Assembly: GCA_964655225.1 (NCBI GenBank)
Contig: CAZZMB010000003.1
Span: forward strand, 1 to 64,000
Length of the DNA: 64,000 nt
Direction of reading: 5' to 3'
Origin: JAFMKE01 sp964655225
GTDB taxonomy: Bacteria > Bacteroidota > Bacteroidia > Chitinophagales > UBA8649
Shown here piece by piece: positions 52,933-62,591 of this stretch. The translations under genes were made by a program, and so were the position numbers. Position 1 is the first letter of the stretch. Each line of letters starts with the position of its first letter. Under the pieces are notes generated by a model. That model was not told where the DNA came from, did not search any database, and was given only the letters and a program-made list of their open reading frames with translations.

Positions 52933-54216
52933 TTATCCTAAATATTTCAATACCGAATTTGCCTTTACCAAAGTTTCTTCCCATTCCTTCTCAGGAATAG
53001 CATCATAGGTTATTGCACCACCCACTTGCAAAGATAAATAGCCTTTTTTTTCATTAAAAACTAAAGTTCGAATTAATACATTAAAATCATAAGACAAATC
53101 TGGATTAATATAACCCAATGCACCAGAATAAACGCCCCGTTTAACTTGTTCATATTTATCTATTAATTTCATAGCCATTACCTTTGGTGCTCCTGTCATA
53201 CTACCCATTGGATAAGCATTTCTTAGCGCTTGCAAAGGATGGATGTCTTGTTTTAAATGAGCACTTACAGTAGAAATCATTTGAATGATATTTTCAAACT
53301 CGTATATACCAAAGAGTTCATCAACTTTAACAGTACCGGGCATGGCACTTTTTGCAAAATCATTTCGCACCAAGTCTACAATCATAACATTCTCAGCACG
53401 CTCTTTTTCATCATTAAATAAGTCAAGCTTTCTCTTTTCATTCTCCTTATGATTATTGCCTTTTTTTAGAGTACCCTTGATAGGTTGAGAAATAATTTTA
53501 CGTTTTTCATGCTTCATAAATCGCTCAGGAGAAAAACTCAAGATATGATGATCAACCATTTTAAGATAAGCAGAGAAAGGAGCTTTCGCATTTTCATTAA
53601 TTCTTAAAAAGGCTTCTAAACTATTGAAATTTTGGGTATTTACATAAAGCTCTCTACAAAAGTTCAATTCATATACAGTTCCATCAAGAATATCATTTTT
53701 TATACACTTAAGATATTGGATATACGCTTCTTTGGTCATTCGACTTTTCCACTCCAATTCAGTATTATGCCTCGTGGACTCTGTCAAAACCATAGCATTA
53801 ATCTGGTCCATCAGGTGAATAGATTCAAGTGTGCTTCTATTTATCGTACATTGGCCATTGCTTATGTGAAAAGTATATCTTGGCTCGAAAAAATACGTGC
53901 TCGGCATTTCTAGATAGTCTGGATTTTTTGAATGCAGCTGTTCGAGCTCATTTTTTAAATCATACGAAAGATAACCATATATACTTTCAGAGGAAGTATG
54001 CTGAAATTCTTCAAGCTGCTTGAATTGAAGCGCTTCATCTGTCAAAGAGAGTTCTCGAACTTTATCAACAGCAACAGTAAATTCTAAAGAAGATGATAGG
54101 TAACTTGCCTCATTGTTATCCAGACAGATAAAAACTGGGAATTGGTCAGCCCAATGCAAGAGCTTCCTTTTAAACAGAGAAACCTCATCAATTGAAAAAC
54201 TACTTTGTTCGACCAT
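52933..54216 (-). CDS. pabB: Aminodeoxychorismate synthase component I
   Basis: 427-residue chorismate-binding enzyme making 4-amino-4-deoxychorismate for folate synthesis. The decisive motif is PIKGT with Lys247, the covalent nucleophile of PabB; anthranilate synthase has PIAGT. Other motifs: SPERF, IVDLVRNDFAKS, PMGSMTGAPK and VGGAITYD. No glutaminase (PabA) domain is fused; the trans-acting PabA/TrpG is encoded elsewhere. The start at 54216 follows the purA stop by five bases. Confidence 0.94.
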   Translation of the reverse strand: MVEQSSFSIDEVSLFKRKLLHWADQFPVFICLDNNEASYLSSSLEFTVAVDKVRELSLTDEALQFKQLEEFQHTSSESIYGYLSYDLKNELEQLHSKNPDYLEMPSTYFFEPRYTFHISNGQCTINRSTLESIHLMDQINAMVLTESTRHNTELEWKSRMTKEAYIQYLKCIKNDILDGTVYELNFCRELYVNTQNFNSLEAFLRINENAKAPFSAYLKMVDHHILSFSPERFMKHEKRKIISQPIKGTLKKGNNHKENEKRKLDLFNDEKERAENVMIVDLVRNDFAKSAMPGTVKVDELFGIYEFENIIQMISTVSAHLKQDIHPLQALRNAYPMGSMTGAPKVMAMKLIDKYEQVKRGVYSGALGYINPDLSYDFNVLIRTLVFNEKKGYLSLQVGGAITYDAIPEKEWEETLVKANSVLKYLG

Positions 54217-54221
54217 TAAGT

Positions 54222-55496
54222 CTATACTAAGGCGCTTTGTTTAATCAGCAACTTTTCTCTTTCTGGTCCTGTTGAAATCATACTTACTGGAACAGCTAAA
54301 TAATTTTCCATATAGCTCACGAAATCTTGTAAATTTGAAGGTAAATTATGATAACCAATACCTTCTAAATCAGACTGCCAACCTTTGAACGATTTAAAAT
54401 TGCAATTAATACTATCAGTTACTTCAAACGGAAGCTCCCTAGTCTCTTTTCCATTCACAGTGTATGAATCGCATGCTTTTATTTCACTAAAATCATTAAG
54501 CACGTCAGCCTTAGTTAAGGCAATTTGTGTCACTCCATTTAGGAATGATGCGTAACGCAAAGCCACTAAATCAACCCAACCGCACCTTCTTGGTCTTCCA
54601 GTAGTAGCACCAAACTCAAATCCCGCTTTTCGAATACGCTCACCGACATCATCATGCAATTCAGAGGGAAAAGGTCCACTGCCAACACGAGTACAATATG
54701 CCTTTGTAATACCAATAACCTCTTTAATTTTATTTGGAGCAACACCTAAACCATTGCATGCTCCTGAAGTTATGGTATTCGAAGATGTTACAAATGGGTA
54801 GGTTCCGAAATCAATATCAAGCATTGAGCCCTGAGCCCCTTCAGCTAGTATTTTTTTATTGTTTAACAGCGCATTATTTACATAATATTCTCCAGATAAT
54901 ATCGTAAAACGCTTCAACTCTTCAATGCTAGCAAACCATTCTTTTTCTTCTTCTTCTATATCAAATTCAAAATTATGCATACCAATAATCTGCAGATGCT
55001 TCTCTTTCAATTTTTGATATTTTGCCTTAAAATCTGGTGTTAGTATGTCTCCTATTCTCAAACCATTTCTTCCGGTCTTATCCATGTAAGTTGGACCTAT
55101 ACCTCTCAGCGTAGAACCGATTTTCGCCTTTCCTTTCGCCGCTTCAGAAGCTGCGTCAAGAACTTTATGGGTCGGTAAAATTAGGTGTGCTTTTTCAGCA
55201 ATCAATAGATATTTTTCAATATTTACGCCCCACGATTTTACTTGTTCAATTTCCTTACATAAGGTGATTGGATTAATCACCACACCGTTGCCGATTAGAT
55301 TAAACGTATTGTCGTGCAAGATTCCAGAGGGAATTGTATGCAAAACAATTTTCTCATTATTTACTACAAGCGTATGACCTGCATTTGGTCCACCCTGAAA
55401 ACGAGCGATGATATCATATTTAGGTGCTAGATGATCGACAATTTTACCCTTGCCTTCATCTCCCCATTGCATTCCAATTAAAACATCTACATTCAT
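54222..55496 (-). CDS. purA: Adenylosuccinate synthase
   Basis: 424 residues, making adenylosuccinate from IMP, GTP and aspartate. The P-loop-like GMQWGDEGKGK carries Asp13 (general base) and NAGHTLV carries the catalytic His. Other family landmarks are GRPRRCGWVDLVALRY and the IGSTLRGIGPTY segment. It starts 13 bases after the STAS gene and is followed by pabB, probably in one transcript. Confidence 0.97.
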   Translation of the reverse strand: MNVDVLIGMQWGDEGKGKIVDHLAPKYDIIARFQGGPNAGHTLVVNNEKIVLHTIPSGILHDNTFNLIGNGVVINPITLCKEIEQVKSWGVNIEKYLLIAEKAHLILPTHKVLDAASEAAKGKAKIGSTLRGIGPTYMDKTGRNGLRIGDILTPDFKAKYQKLKEKHLQIIGMHNFEFDIEEEEKEWFASIEELKRFTILSGEYYVNNALLNNKKILAEGAQGSMLDIDFGTYPFVTSSNTITSGACNGLGVAPNKIKEVIGITKAYCTRVGSGPFPSELHDDVGERIRKAGFEFGATTGRPRRCGWVDLVALRYASFLNGVTQIALTKADVLNDFSEIKACDSYTVNGKETRELPFEVTDSINCNFKSFKGWQSDLEGIGYHNLPSNLQDFVSYMENYLAVPVSMISTGPEREKLLIKQSALV

Positions 55497-55509
55497 AAGT
55501 TTTCTTTAA

Positions 55510-55845
55510 TTATAGTGAAGCTATAGCTTCTTCTTTTGTTGCGGCCTGTGGAAACACATCCGTCAGTTTTGTGATTGCTAATAAATTACTTAATTGTTCT
55601 GGAATAGAAACGATAACCATATCGCCTCCGGCGTTCTTACTCTTAGTAAGGATATTAATTAGCACAGATAATCCTGTACTATTGATAAATTTCATTTTGG
55701 ATAACTCAAGTACAAATCGATTACTGTCATTAGCCAAACTTATATCCACCGCTTCAAGGATAGGACTGGCATCCTTTTCACCCAGTAGATTGCCGCTTAA
55801 TTCTAAGATAGTTATCTTGTTTTCAATTATTCTACTAATTTCCAT
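55510..55845 (-). CDS. STAS domain protein (anti-sigma factor antagonist-like)
   Basis: 111 residues, a single STAS domain. FINSTGLSVLI holds the phosphorylatable Ser56 in the usual position, where the family has DS/NS-TG. Such proteins switch partner kinases or anti-sigma factors by phosphorylation. No RsbW-like kinase gene is adjacent. The start is 11 bases inside the Fur gene (55835-55845 overlap), so the two are coupled. Confidence 0.9.
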   Translation of the reverse strand: MEISRIIENKITILELSGNLLGEKDASPILEAVDISLANDSNRFVLELSKMKFINSTGLSVLINILTKSKNAGGDMVIVSIPEQLSNLLAITKLTDVFPQAATKEEAIASL

Positions 55846-56317
55846 TTTGTGAATTTTTATTTTTCTTGTTTAATTGACAACCACTGCAATATCCAAATAA
55901 ATTTAATGAATGATGTGTAATTTCGAAGTCAAGTAATCCTCCCATCAAATTTTTAATTTGCTGCACTCTCGGATCGCAAAACTCTACAACCTTTCCACAT
56001 TTAGCACAAATAATATGATCGTGTTGCTTATATCCATATGACTTTTCGTACTGAGCTAAATTCTTGCCAAATTGATGTTTCCGAATCAAATCACATGAAT
56101 TTAAGAGATCCAAGGTGTTATATACTGTTGCCCTGCTCACGTTAAAATTTTTATTTTTGATATCAATGTATAATGTTTCTGCCTCAAAGTGATCTTCTCT
56201 TGAATAGATCTCTTCTAGAATAGCAAAACGTTCAGATGTTTTACGCAATCCATTTTTTTCTAAATATGTAGAAAAAATATCTTTAACGGCTTCTATTGTA
56301 TCAGTATTTGCGAGCAC
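55835..56317 (-). CDS. Fur family transcriptional regulator (Fur or PerR type)
   Basis: 160 residues from a GTG at 56317. The winged helix has RKTSERFAILEEIYSREDHF and SRATVYNTLDLL; the dimerisation domain shows HDHIICAKCG (Cys104, Cys107) and the second zinc pair Cys144, Cys147 in FGYCSGC. A structural Zn site and the His99/His101 metal site are expected; peroxide or iron sensing cannot be separated. A -7 element TAAATTTG (56322-56329) ends five bases before the GTG, so the mRNA is nearly leaderless. Confidence 0.93.
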   Translation of the reverse strand: MLANTDTIEAVKDIFSTYLEKNGLRKTSERFAILEEIYSREDHFEAETLYIDIKNKNFNVSRATVYNTLDLLNSCDLIRKHQFGKNLAQYEKSYGYKQHDHIICAKCGKVVEFCDPRVQQIKNLMGGLLDFEITHHSLNLFGYCSGCQLNKKNKNSQNGN

Positions 56318-56321
56318 AGGG

Positions 56322-56329
56322 CAAATTTA
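56322..56329 (-). promoter_or_regulatory. Bacteroidota -7 promoter element (TAAATTTG) for the fur-family gene
   Basis: Exact match on the minus strand, ending just before the GTG at 56317, implying a leaderless or almost leaderless transcript. Confidence 0.5.
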
Positions 56330-56367
56330 AAGGTTTTTATAAAGTATGTTACTAAAAGTACTAACAT

Positions 56368-58608
56368 TTATACACTTTGCTCCTCCTCTACTTCAAATCG
56401 GGTAACAGAGACGAGTCCTTCAATCGCTTTCATTTGTTTAATTACAATTTCTAACTGCTCACTATCCGTAACGTATAACATTATTTTACCTTCATATATT
56501 CCATCTTTACTTTCGAAGGAAATCGATTTCATATTAATGTCTAAGTTGTTTGTAATTATTTCAGACACCTGGCTAATAACGCCCATAGTATCAATGCCAT
56601 TCAACTTTAAACCCGAAAGAAAGGCTACATCCCGTTGATTATTCCACTTTGTTTTCACAACTCGATAACTATATTTAGACATCAATTGCACCGAATTTGG
56701 GCAAGTCGTTCGATGTATTTTAATTCCATCGTTTATTGTAATAAAGCCAAATACATCATCCCCTGGTATAGGATTACAGCATGGTGCAAAAGAATAATCT
56801 AATTGATCGGAACTTTGCCCCATAATACTTAGCTCGGAATTCTTAGACAACGTCTTAGCAATAGTTTCTTGGAAATCATCCTTATTTGCTTGAACTTTCG
56901 GTCGATTAGCTTTAACTATACCATGAACAACTTCAAGATTTTTTAAGTCTCCAAACTTTATTTTATTTTTAGAAATCGCAACAAACAAATGCAATGGAGA
57001 TGTAAGTTTGAAGTAATTGCTTATCGTCCAAAAATTCTCATCAACAGCATTAATTTTAAGCTGTTTAAACTTTCTTATTAAGACCTGCTTACCATCATCC
57101 GCAATGAGACGCAACTCTTCGTTTATGGCTTTCTTTACAGCATTTTTAGCTTTCCCTGTTACCACAAAACTTAACCAGTCTTCATTTGGTTTTTGTTTTT
57201 TAGAAGTTAAAATCTCAATCTGATCGCCTGTTTTCAATACATAACTTAAAGGCACTAACTTTTGATTAACCTTCGCTCCTATGCACTTATTTCCTATATC
57301 GGAGTGAACATCGTAGGCAAAATCAAGTGCGGTTGCATCTCTTCTTAAGCGTTTAAGATCTCCCTTAGGGGTAAAAACAAATATTTCTGAGCTGAATAAA
57401 TTCATCTTGAAGTTGTTGACCATCTCCAAAGCATTTTGCTCTTTATCGTTTAATAAGGATTGGATACTTGCCAACCATCTATCTACTCCATCCTCTGAAT
57501 GAGCAGTTCCCCCTTCTTTGTATTTCCAATGGGCAGCAACTCCTTTTTCAGCAATCTCGTGCATTCTCTTGGAACGTATTTGGACTTCAACCCATTTACC
57601 TTTAAGCCCAACAACAGTCGTATGGAGTGCTTCATAGCCATTAGACTTTGGATTGGAGATCCAATCTCTCAATCGTTTAGGATTGGGTCTATATAAGTCA
57701 GAAATTATCGAATAAACATTCCAACAATCACTTTTTTCCTTTGCATCTGGACTATTGACAATGATTCGGATAGCGAACAAGTCATATACTTCTTCAAAGC
57801 TAACTCCTTGCTTTTTCATTTTGCTCCAAATAGAAAGAATGGACTTAGAGCGACCATAAATTTCTAGATTTAACTTTTTCTTAGAAAATAAATCATTTAA
57901 AGGGGTGATGAAATTATTGATATATCTATTTCTAGAGCGCTTGGTTTCGTTCAACTTTTTCGCTATAAATTTATACATTTCAGGTTCCCGATATTTCATA
58001 GATAAGTCTTCTAACTCAGATTTCACCTTGTATAATCCCATTCGATGAGCAATAGGCGCATACAAGAAATCCGTTTCAGAAGCTATTTTTAACTGTTTGT
58101 CTCTAGGCATACTAGATAATGTTCGCATATTATGCAATCGATCTGCTAGCTTAATTAATATAACCCTAATATCATCCGTAAGTGTCAATAAAAGTTTCCT
58201 GAAATTTTCTGCTTGAATGGAACTGTTTAAATCAAAAACACCTGAAATTTTTGTAAGTCCATTAATTATTTTGGCAGTATTCTTATCAAATGCATGTTCA
58301 ACATCCTCTAGCGTTAGCTCTGTATCTTCTATAGTATCATGGAGAAGGGCACAAACTATGGAAGTCGTTTCTAATCCAATTTCTTCACTCACAATACGTG
58401 CGACTGCTAAGGGATGGAAAATATAAGGCTCACCAGATTTTCGGCGCATACCAGCATGATGTTCAATCGCCATTTCAAAAGCTTGACGAATTCGTTCTCT
58501 ATCTCCTTTTCGAAGATTGAACTGTACATTTCCTAGAAGCCGTCGATACTCTTTTAGAATCTCCTTTTTCTCTAGTGGACTTAGTGTTATATCTTTAGTT
58601 TCTAACAT
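56368..58608 (-). CDS. Bifunctional (p)ppGpp synthetase/hydrolase (RelA/SpoT)
   Basis: 746 residues, the long Rel form. HD hydrolase: His65 in FHPLAVA and His90-Asp91 in LLHDTIEDTE. Synthetase: the segment from IYGRSKSILSIWSKM through EVYDLFAIRIIV to SNPKSNGYEALHTTV. Then TGS (VFTPKGDLKRLRRDATALDFAYDVH), helical/zinc-finger-like region with FAPCCNPIPGD, and an ACT domain at ~670-740. Both active-site sets look intact, so it should make and hydrolyse (p)ppGpp. It lies 50 bases upstream of the Fur gene. Confidence 0.96.
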   Translation of the reverse strand: MLETKDITLSPLEKKEILKEYRRLLGNVQFNLRKGDRERIRQAFEMAIEHHAGMRRKSGEPYIFHPLAVARIVSEEIGLETTSIVCALLHDTIEDTELTLEDVEHAFDKNTAKIINGLTKISGVFDLNSSIQAENFRKLLLTLTDDIRVILIKLADRLHNMRTLSSMPRDKQLKIASETDFLYAPIAHRMGLYKVKSELEDLSMKYREPEMYKFIAKKLNETKRSRNRYINNFITPLNDLFSKKKLNLEIYGRSKSILSIWSKMKKQGVSFEEVYDLFAIRIIVNSPDAKEKSDCWNVYSIISDLYRPNPKRLRDWISNPKSNGYEALHTTVVGLKGKWVEVQIRSKRMHEIAEKGVAAHWKYKEGGTAHSEDGVDRWLASIQSLLNDKEQNALEMVNNFKMNLFSSEIFVFTPKGDLKRLRRDATALDFAYDVHSDIGNKCIGAKVNQKLVPLSYVLKTGDQIEILTSKKQKPNEDWLSFVVTGKAKNAVKKAINEELRLIADDGKQVLIRKFKQLKINAVDENFWTISNYFKLTSPLHLFVAISKNKIKFGDLKNLEVVHGIVKANRPKVQANKDDFQETIAKTLSKNSELSIMGQSSDQLDYSFAPCCNPIPGDDVFGFITINDGIKIHRTTCPNSVQLMSKYSYRVVKTKWNNQRDVAFLSGLKLNGIDTMGVISQVSEIITNNLDINMKSISFESKDGIYEGKIMLYVTDSEQLEIVIKQMKAIEGLVSVTRFEVEEEQSV

Positions 58609-58731
58609 TTAATACTTAATAGCTACGTAATGCTAAACTACTAAATATTGCTTAGCTCAATGTTGCTTTTTTTAGATTTCGAAAAAAAAAGAAAGAAAAG
58701 ATGATTTATCATACTTAAAATCAAATAAATA

Positions 58732-58739
58732 TTATCTTT
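58732..58739 (+). promoter_or_regulatory. Bacteroidota -7 promoter element (TATCTTTG) for tRNA-Leu
   Basis: Exact TAnnTTTG match 32 bases before the tRNA. The precursor leader contains a small hairpin CGCTT-TAC-AAGCG (58745-58757). Confidence 0.6.
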
Positions 58740-58771
58740 GCACCCGCTTTACAAGCGAAGTTCATTTACAT

Positions 58772-58853
58772 GCGGGTATGGTGGAATTGGTAGACACGCT
58801 AGATTTAGGATCTAGTGCCGCAAGGCGTGGGGGTTCGACTCCCTTTACCCGCA
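58772..58853 (+). tRNA. tRNA-Leu (anticodon UAG)
   Basis: Acceptor GCGGGTA (58772-58778) pairs with TACCCGC (58846-58852), discriminator A. Anticodon stem CTAGA/TCTAG with loop TTTAGGA gives anticodon TAG at 58806-58808. The long variable arm (TGCCGCAAGGCGT) is the class II feature of tRNA-Leu. T arm GGGGGTTCGACTCCC is normal. CCA is not encoded. Confidence 0.96.
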
Positions 58854-58902
58854 CTCTTACAAATAAACGCTCACGAATTATTCTTAATTAAAATTATTAT
58901 CT

Positions 58903-60258
58903 GTGCAAATTACTCAAGAAAATGTGGATAGCTTAAATGCTATTCTGAAACTTAAAGTAAAGAAAGAAGATTACGAACCTAAGATTTTAAAGTCACTAAA
59001 CGAATATCGAAAAAAAGTTGACTTGAAAGGCTTCCGTAAAGGTCAAGTTCCTTTAGGAGTGGTTAAAAAAATGTATGGTAATCATATTCTTGCGGAAACC
59101 GTTAACGATATGCTTAATGAGTTAGTTAATAATTACATCATCGAAAACAAGTTAGATGTTCTAGGAAATCCGCTACCCAAAAATGATCAAAAATTTGATA
59201 TCGAAATTAATGATCTTAAAGATTTTGATTTTGAATATGAAATTGGACTTGCTCCTGAGTTTGATTTAGATTTTTTTAAAAAGAAACCCACTCTGAATAA
59301 AGATGTAATCGATATTACCGCCAAAATGATTGATGAAGAAATGGATCGTGTGCGCAAGCGGTATGGAAATGTTGAAGAAGTTGTAGGAAAGATGGAAAAA
59401 GATGACATGCTCACCTTGCAATTTGATGAAATTGATTCTAATGGTGCTTTAGTAGAAAATGGTATTAGCCACAATGCGCCAATTGCATTGGATATGATTA
59501 AGGATAAAAAGATACAGAAAATTGTAAAAGGCCTTAAAAAAGGAGAGAACTTTGTTATCAGCGATTTAGAGAAGACTTTTGAAAAGTCTGCAGATGATTT
59601 AGCTAAACAAATATTGAATTTGGAGTTAACTCCTGAAACCTTGCCTGGAGTTCAAGCAAGTTTGGTGGATGTAAAACGAGTGCATCCAGCTGAAATAACT
59701 GAAGATTTCTTGAAAACTGTTTATGGGGAAGGAAATGATGTGAAAGATGAAGCAGGGATGCGTTCTCACATTGAAAAAGAAATCAAGGTATACTTCGAAA
59801 AGCAAGAGGATTCAAGACTTTACAATAAATTAGCTGAAACACTCATTGAGAAAACCAAAATGTCGTTTCCTGATGATTTCTTAAAGCGTTGGATTAAGTT
59901 GACCAATGAAAAACCAATTAGCGAAGAACAAATTGAAAAGGAATATCCGGCGTTTGCAAAAAATTTAAAATGGAGTTTAATTGTAAAAAAAGTTAGCAGA
60001 GAGAATAGTGTTGATGTTAGTATGGACGAGGTAAAGGCGCGCACCGCTGATCAAGTTCGTCAACAAATGGCTAGCTACGGAATTCCTGACATGCCTGATG
60101 AGGAAATGGAAAAATTTGTTCAGAATATGATGGCCAAAAAAGACCATTCTAGTCAGACGCGTGAAACTTTATTAGAGGAAAAATTGTTCGAATTTTTTAA
60201 GGGACAAATAAAAACTAAGGATAAAAAAGTTAGTTTAGAAGAATTTTACAAACAATAG
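58903..60258 (+). CDS. tig: Trigger factor
   Basis: 451 residues, ribosome-bound chaperone. Start is GTG at 58903. The N-terminal domain ends the ribosome-binding region with FRKGQVPLGVVKKMYG (family GFRKGxVP), a FKBP-like peptidyl-prolyl isomerase domain lies at ~155-240, and a helical C-terminal chaperone part follows. It is first in the tig-clpP-clpX cluster, with clpP 11 bases downstream; this order is conserved across bacteria. Confidence 0.95.
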   Translation: MQITQENVDSLNAILKLKVKKEDYEPKILKSLNEYRKKVDLKGFRKGQVPLGVVKKMYGNHILAETVNDMLNELVNNYIIENKLDVLGNPLPKNDQKFDIEINDLKDFDFEYEIGLAPEFDLDFFKKKPTLNKDVIDITAKMIDEEMDRVRKRYGNVEEVVGKMEKDDMLTLQFDEIDSNGALVENGISHNAPIALDMIKDKKIQKIVKGLKKGENFVISDLEKTFEKSADDLAKQILNLELTPETLPGVQASLVDVKRVHPAEITEDFLKTVYGEGNDVKDEAGMRSHIEKEIKVYFEKQEDSRLYNKLAETLIEKTKMSFPDDFLKRWIKLTNEKPISEEQIEKEYPAFAKNLKWSLIVKKVSRENSVDVSMDEVKARTADQVRQQMASYGIPDMPDEEMEKFVQNMMAKKDHSSQTRETLLEEKLFEFFKGQIKTKDKKVSLEEFYKQ

Positions 60259-60269
60259 TTGCCAAGAAT

Positions 60270-60947
60270 ATGAAAAATTTTGACAAAGAAGTAAGAGATT
60301 TTGCAGTAAAACATCAAGGAATTAGTGGGTCAGTGTATGATGATTATGCTTCGGTGCATAATTACATGATCACGCCTAATATCATCGAAGAGCGAAAGAT
60401 GAATGCTGTAGCAATGGACGTTTTCTCTCGTTTGATGATGGATAGAATAATATTTCTAGGAGTTCCTATAGATGATACCGTTGCCAATATAGTTACTGCA
60501 CAGCTTCTATTTTTAGAGTCAATAGATGCGAAAAGCGATGTTCAAATATATGTAAATAGTCCAGGCGGAGGGGTTTATGCAGGTCTTGGCATTTATGATA
60601 CCATGCAGTATATTCTTCCTGATGTTGCTACAATATGCACAGGGATGGCAGCCTCAATGGGTGCGGTTTTATTATGTGCTGGTACCAAGGGTAAAAGAAC
60701 TGCCCTCAAACACAGTCGAGTAATGATTCATCAGCCTTTAGGTGGAGCTGGCGGCAAAGCAAGCGACGTGCAGATTACTATAAATGAAATTAGAAAACTC
60801 AAGAAAGAGTTGTACGACATTCTAAGTGAGCATTCAGGCCAATCGTATGAAAAAATTGAACAAGATTCTGACCGTGATTTCTGGATGAAGGCCCAAGAAG
60901 CGATGGATTATGGTATGATTGATGAAGTACTCATTCGAAAAAAGTAA
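60270..60947 (+). CDS. clpP: ATP-dependent Clp protease proteolytic subunit
   Basis: 225 residues. The catalytic triad is Ser129 (GMAASMGAV), His154 (MIHQPLGG) and Asp203 (DRDFWM), in the standard spacing. The N-terminus is ~30 residues longer than the mature E. coli subunit, as for many Bacteroidota; some of this is likely processed. It assembles a tetradecamer and works with ClpX, encoded 30 bases downstream. Confidence 0.97.
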   Translation: MKNFDKEVRDFAVKHQGISGSVYDDYASVHNYMITPNIIEERKMNAVAMDVFSRLMMDRIIFLGVPIDDTVANIVTAQLLFLESIDAKSDVQIYVNSPGGGVYAGLGIYDTMQYILPDVATICTGMAASMGAVLLCAGTKGKRTALKHSRVMIHQPLGGAGGKASDVQITINEIRKLKKELYDILSEHSGQSYEKIEQDSDRDFWMKAQEAMDYGMIDEVLIRKK

Positions 60948-60977
60948 GTAAACTGTCTAATATTTATACTATTTAAA

Positions 60978-62219
60978 ATGGCTGATAAACCAGATATAAC
61001 GAACTGTTCCTTTTGTGGTAAACCAAAAAATGAAACTAAAATGTTGGTTTCAGGTAATGATGCTAATATTTGTGAGAATTGCGTAGAACAGGCTCAAATT
61101 ATTGTCAACGAAGAAGTAGGAAAAAATTCTTCTAACGGTTTTAGATTTTCTCTTCCAAAGTCAATTAAACCTAAGAATATCGCCGGCTTTCTTGATGAGT
61201 ATGTTATTGGCCAAGAGGAAGCCAAGAAAGTTATTGCTGTCGCTGTATACAATCATTATAAGCGACTTAATCAGCGAAAAGAAGAAGATATTGAAATTGA
61301 AAAATCAAACATTTTATTAGTTGGCCGAACCGGTACCGGTAAAACTCTACTAGCAAAATCTATTGCACGTTTTTTAAATGTTCCTTTTACTATTGTAGAT
61401 GCCACCGTATTTACCGAAGCAGGTTATGTAGGAGAGGATGTAGAAAGCATTCTATCCAGATTACTTCAAGTGTGCGAATATGATATTCAGGCTGCACAAA
61501 GAGGTATTATCTATATTGATGAAATTGATAAAATTGCGCGTAAATCAGATAATCCATCTATAACCAGAGATGTTTCTGGCGAAGGCGTTCAACAAGCCTT
61601 ACTGAAGCTATTAGAAGGTGCTGAAGTACTCGTTCCACCTCAAGGAGGAAGAAAACATCCCGATCAAAAGATGGTTAAAGTGAATACTCAAAATATTCTT
61701 TTTATTTGTGGTGGTGCCTTTGATGGAATTGAGAAAAATATTGCGAAAAGAATAAATACGTCAGTATTAGGTTTCCGCTCAATAGAAAAGTATGAAGAAG
61801 AGGTTGATAAAAACAACTTATTGCAATATATCAATCCAGAAGATTTAAGACGTTTTGGTCTTATTCCTGAGTTGATAGGCAGAATTCCTGTGGTATCTCA
61901 CTTAAATCCTCTAAGGAAAGTAGATCTTTTTAGTATCCTTACTGAACCAAAGAATGCATTAGTGAAACAGTATCAAAAGCTTTTTGAATTAGATGGTATT
62001 GATTTTAAATTTAGTAGTTCTGCGTTAGAATACATCACAGACAAGGCACTTGAATACAAACTGGGGGCGCGTGGCTTAAGATCAATATGCGAGGCCATAA
62101 TTACAGATGCTATGTTTGATCTTCCATCTGAAGATGTTAAATCTTTTGAGGTTACTTTGGAATATGCAATGGAAAAACTGAGCAAATCAAAGTTGAGTAA
62201 ACTGATTAAGGTAGCTTAA
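60978..62219 (+). CDS. clpX: ATP-dependent Clp protease ATP-binding subunit ClpX
   Basis: 413 residues. Zinc-binding domain CSFCGKPKNETKML...ICENC (two CxxC pairs) near the N-terminus, then the AAA+ module with Walker A GRTGTGKT, Walker B IIYIDEIDKI, and sensor II in the GARGLRSI region. Pore loops, including GYVGEDVE, are seen. It unfolds substrates for ClpP. It ends adjacent to the convergent 79-residue gene, with no spacer. Confidence 0.97.
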   Translation: MADKPDITNCSFCGKPKNETKMLVSGNDANICENCVEQAQIIVNEEVGKNSSNGFRFSLPKSIKPKNIAGFLDEYVIGQEEAKKVIAVAVYNHYKRLNQRKEEDIEIEKSNILLVGRTGTGKTLLAKSIARFLNVPFTIVDATVFTEAGYVGEDVESILSRLLQVCEYDIQAAQRGIIYIDEIDKIARKSDNPSITRDVSGEGVQQALLKLLEGAEVLVPPQGGRKHPDQKMVKVNTQNILFICGGAFDGIEKNIAKRINTSVLGFRSIEKYEEEVDKNNLLQYINPEDLRRFGLIPELIGRIPVVSHLNPLRKVDLFSILTEPKNALVKQYQKLFELDGIDFKFSSSALEYITDKALEYKLGARGLRSICEAIITDAMFDLPSEDVKSFEVTLEYAMEKLSKSKLSKLIKVA

Positions 62220-62459
62220 CTAAATAGCTTCCAACTCATTGCTATTTTGCCTGTTGTAGTCTAATATTAAACGTATACTTGAATCGCTTGGCACCTCTTT
62301 TTGAGTATCTAACAAGGCTTCAACTTTAATTAAGCTTGTATTTTCCTCACCCAATGTTTCATCAAATTTTAGGCATAACTCGAAAGCTTGAACTTCTTCG
62401 GCTGGCATTTCGTTGTAGTGGTATAATAATAAATCGTCGAGAGTAAAATTTCTTTTCAT
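62220..62459 (-). CDS. Small conserved-looking hypothetical protein
   Basis: 79 residues, mainly acidic and helical. The N-terminus KRNFTLDDLLLYHYNEMP resembles the start of small Bacteroidota proteins of unknown function as I recall them. No Cys pairs, membrane segment or signal peptide. Its stop abuts the clpX stop, convergently. Upstream is a 132-base spacer before uvrB on the other strand, so it probably has its own promoter. Function unassigned. Confidence 0.65.
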   Translation of the reverse strand: MKRNFTLDDLLLYHYNEMPAEEVQAFELCLKFDETLGEENTSLIKVEALLDTQKEVPSDSSIRLILDYNRQNSNELEAI

Positions 62460-62591
62460 AGAATTTTAATTGGTGATTTTGACTTAAGAACGCAGCTTGA
62501 AAAAACAATATTGTCTAAATCTTAAGAAAAATACATTTTAAGTTCAAGCTTATCAGATTAGAAAAAAAAATTCTTCATTTTTGTAAGGCAT

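Noticed and set aside
52933..54216. Anthranilate synthase component I (TrpE) as an alternative for the chorismate-binding enzyme
   Set aside because: The sequence has PIKGT with the PabB-specific lysine, and the gene is not next to trp genes.
62494..62550. 8-bp inverted repeat AGCTTGAA/TTCAAGCT before uvrB
   Set aside because: The loop is 41 bases and the arms short; too weak to call an operator or terminator.
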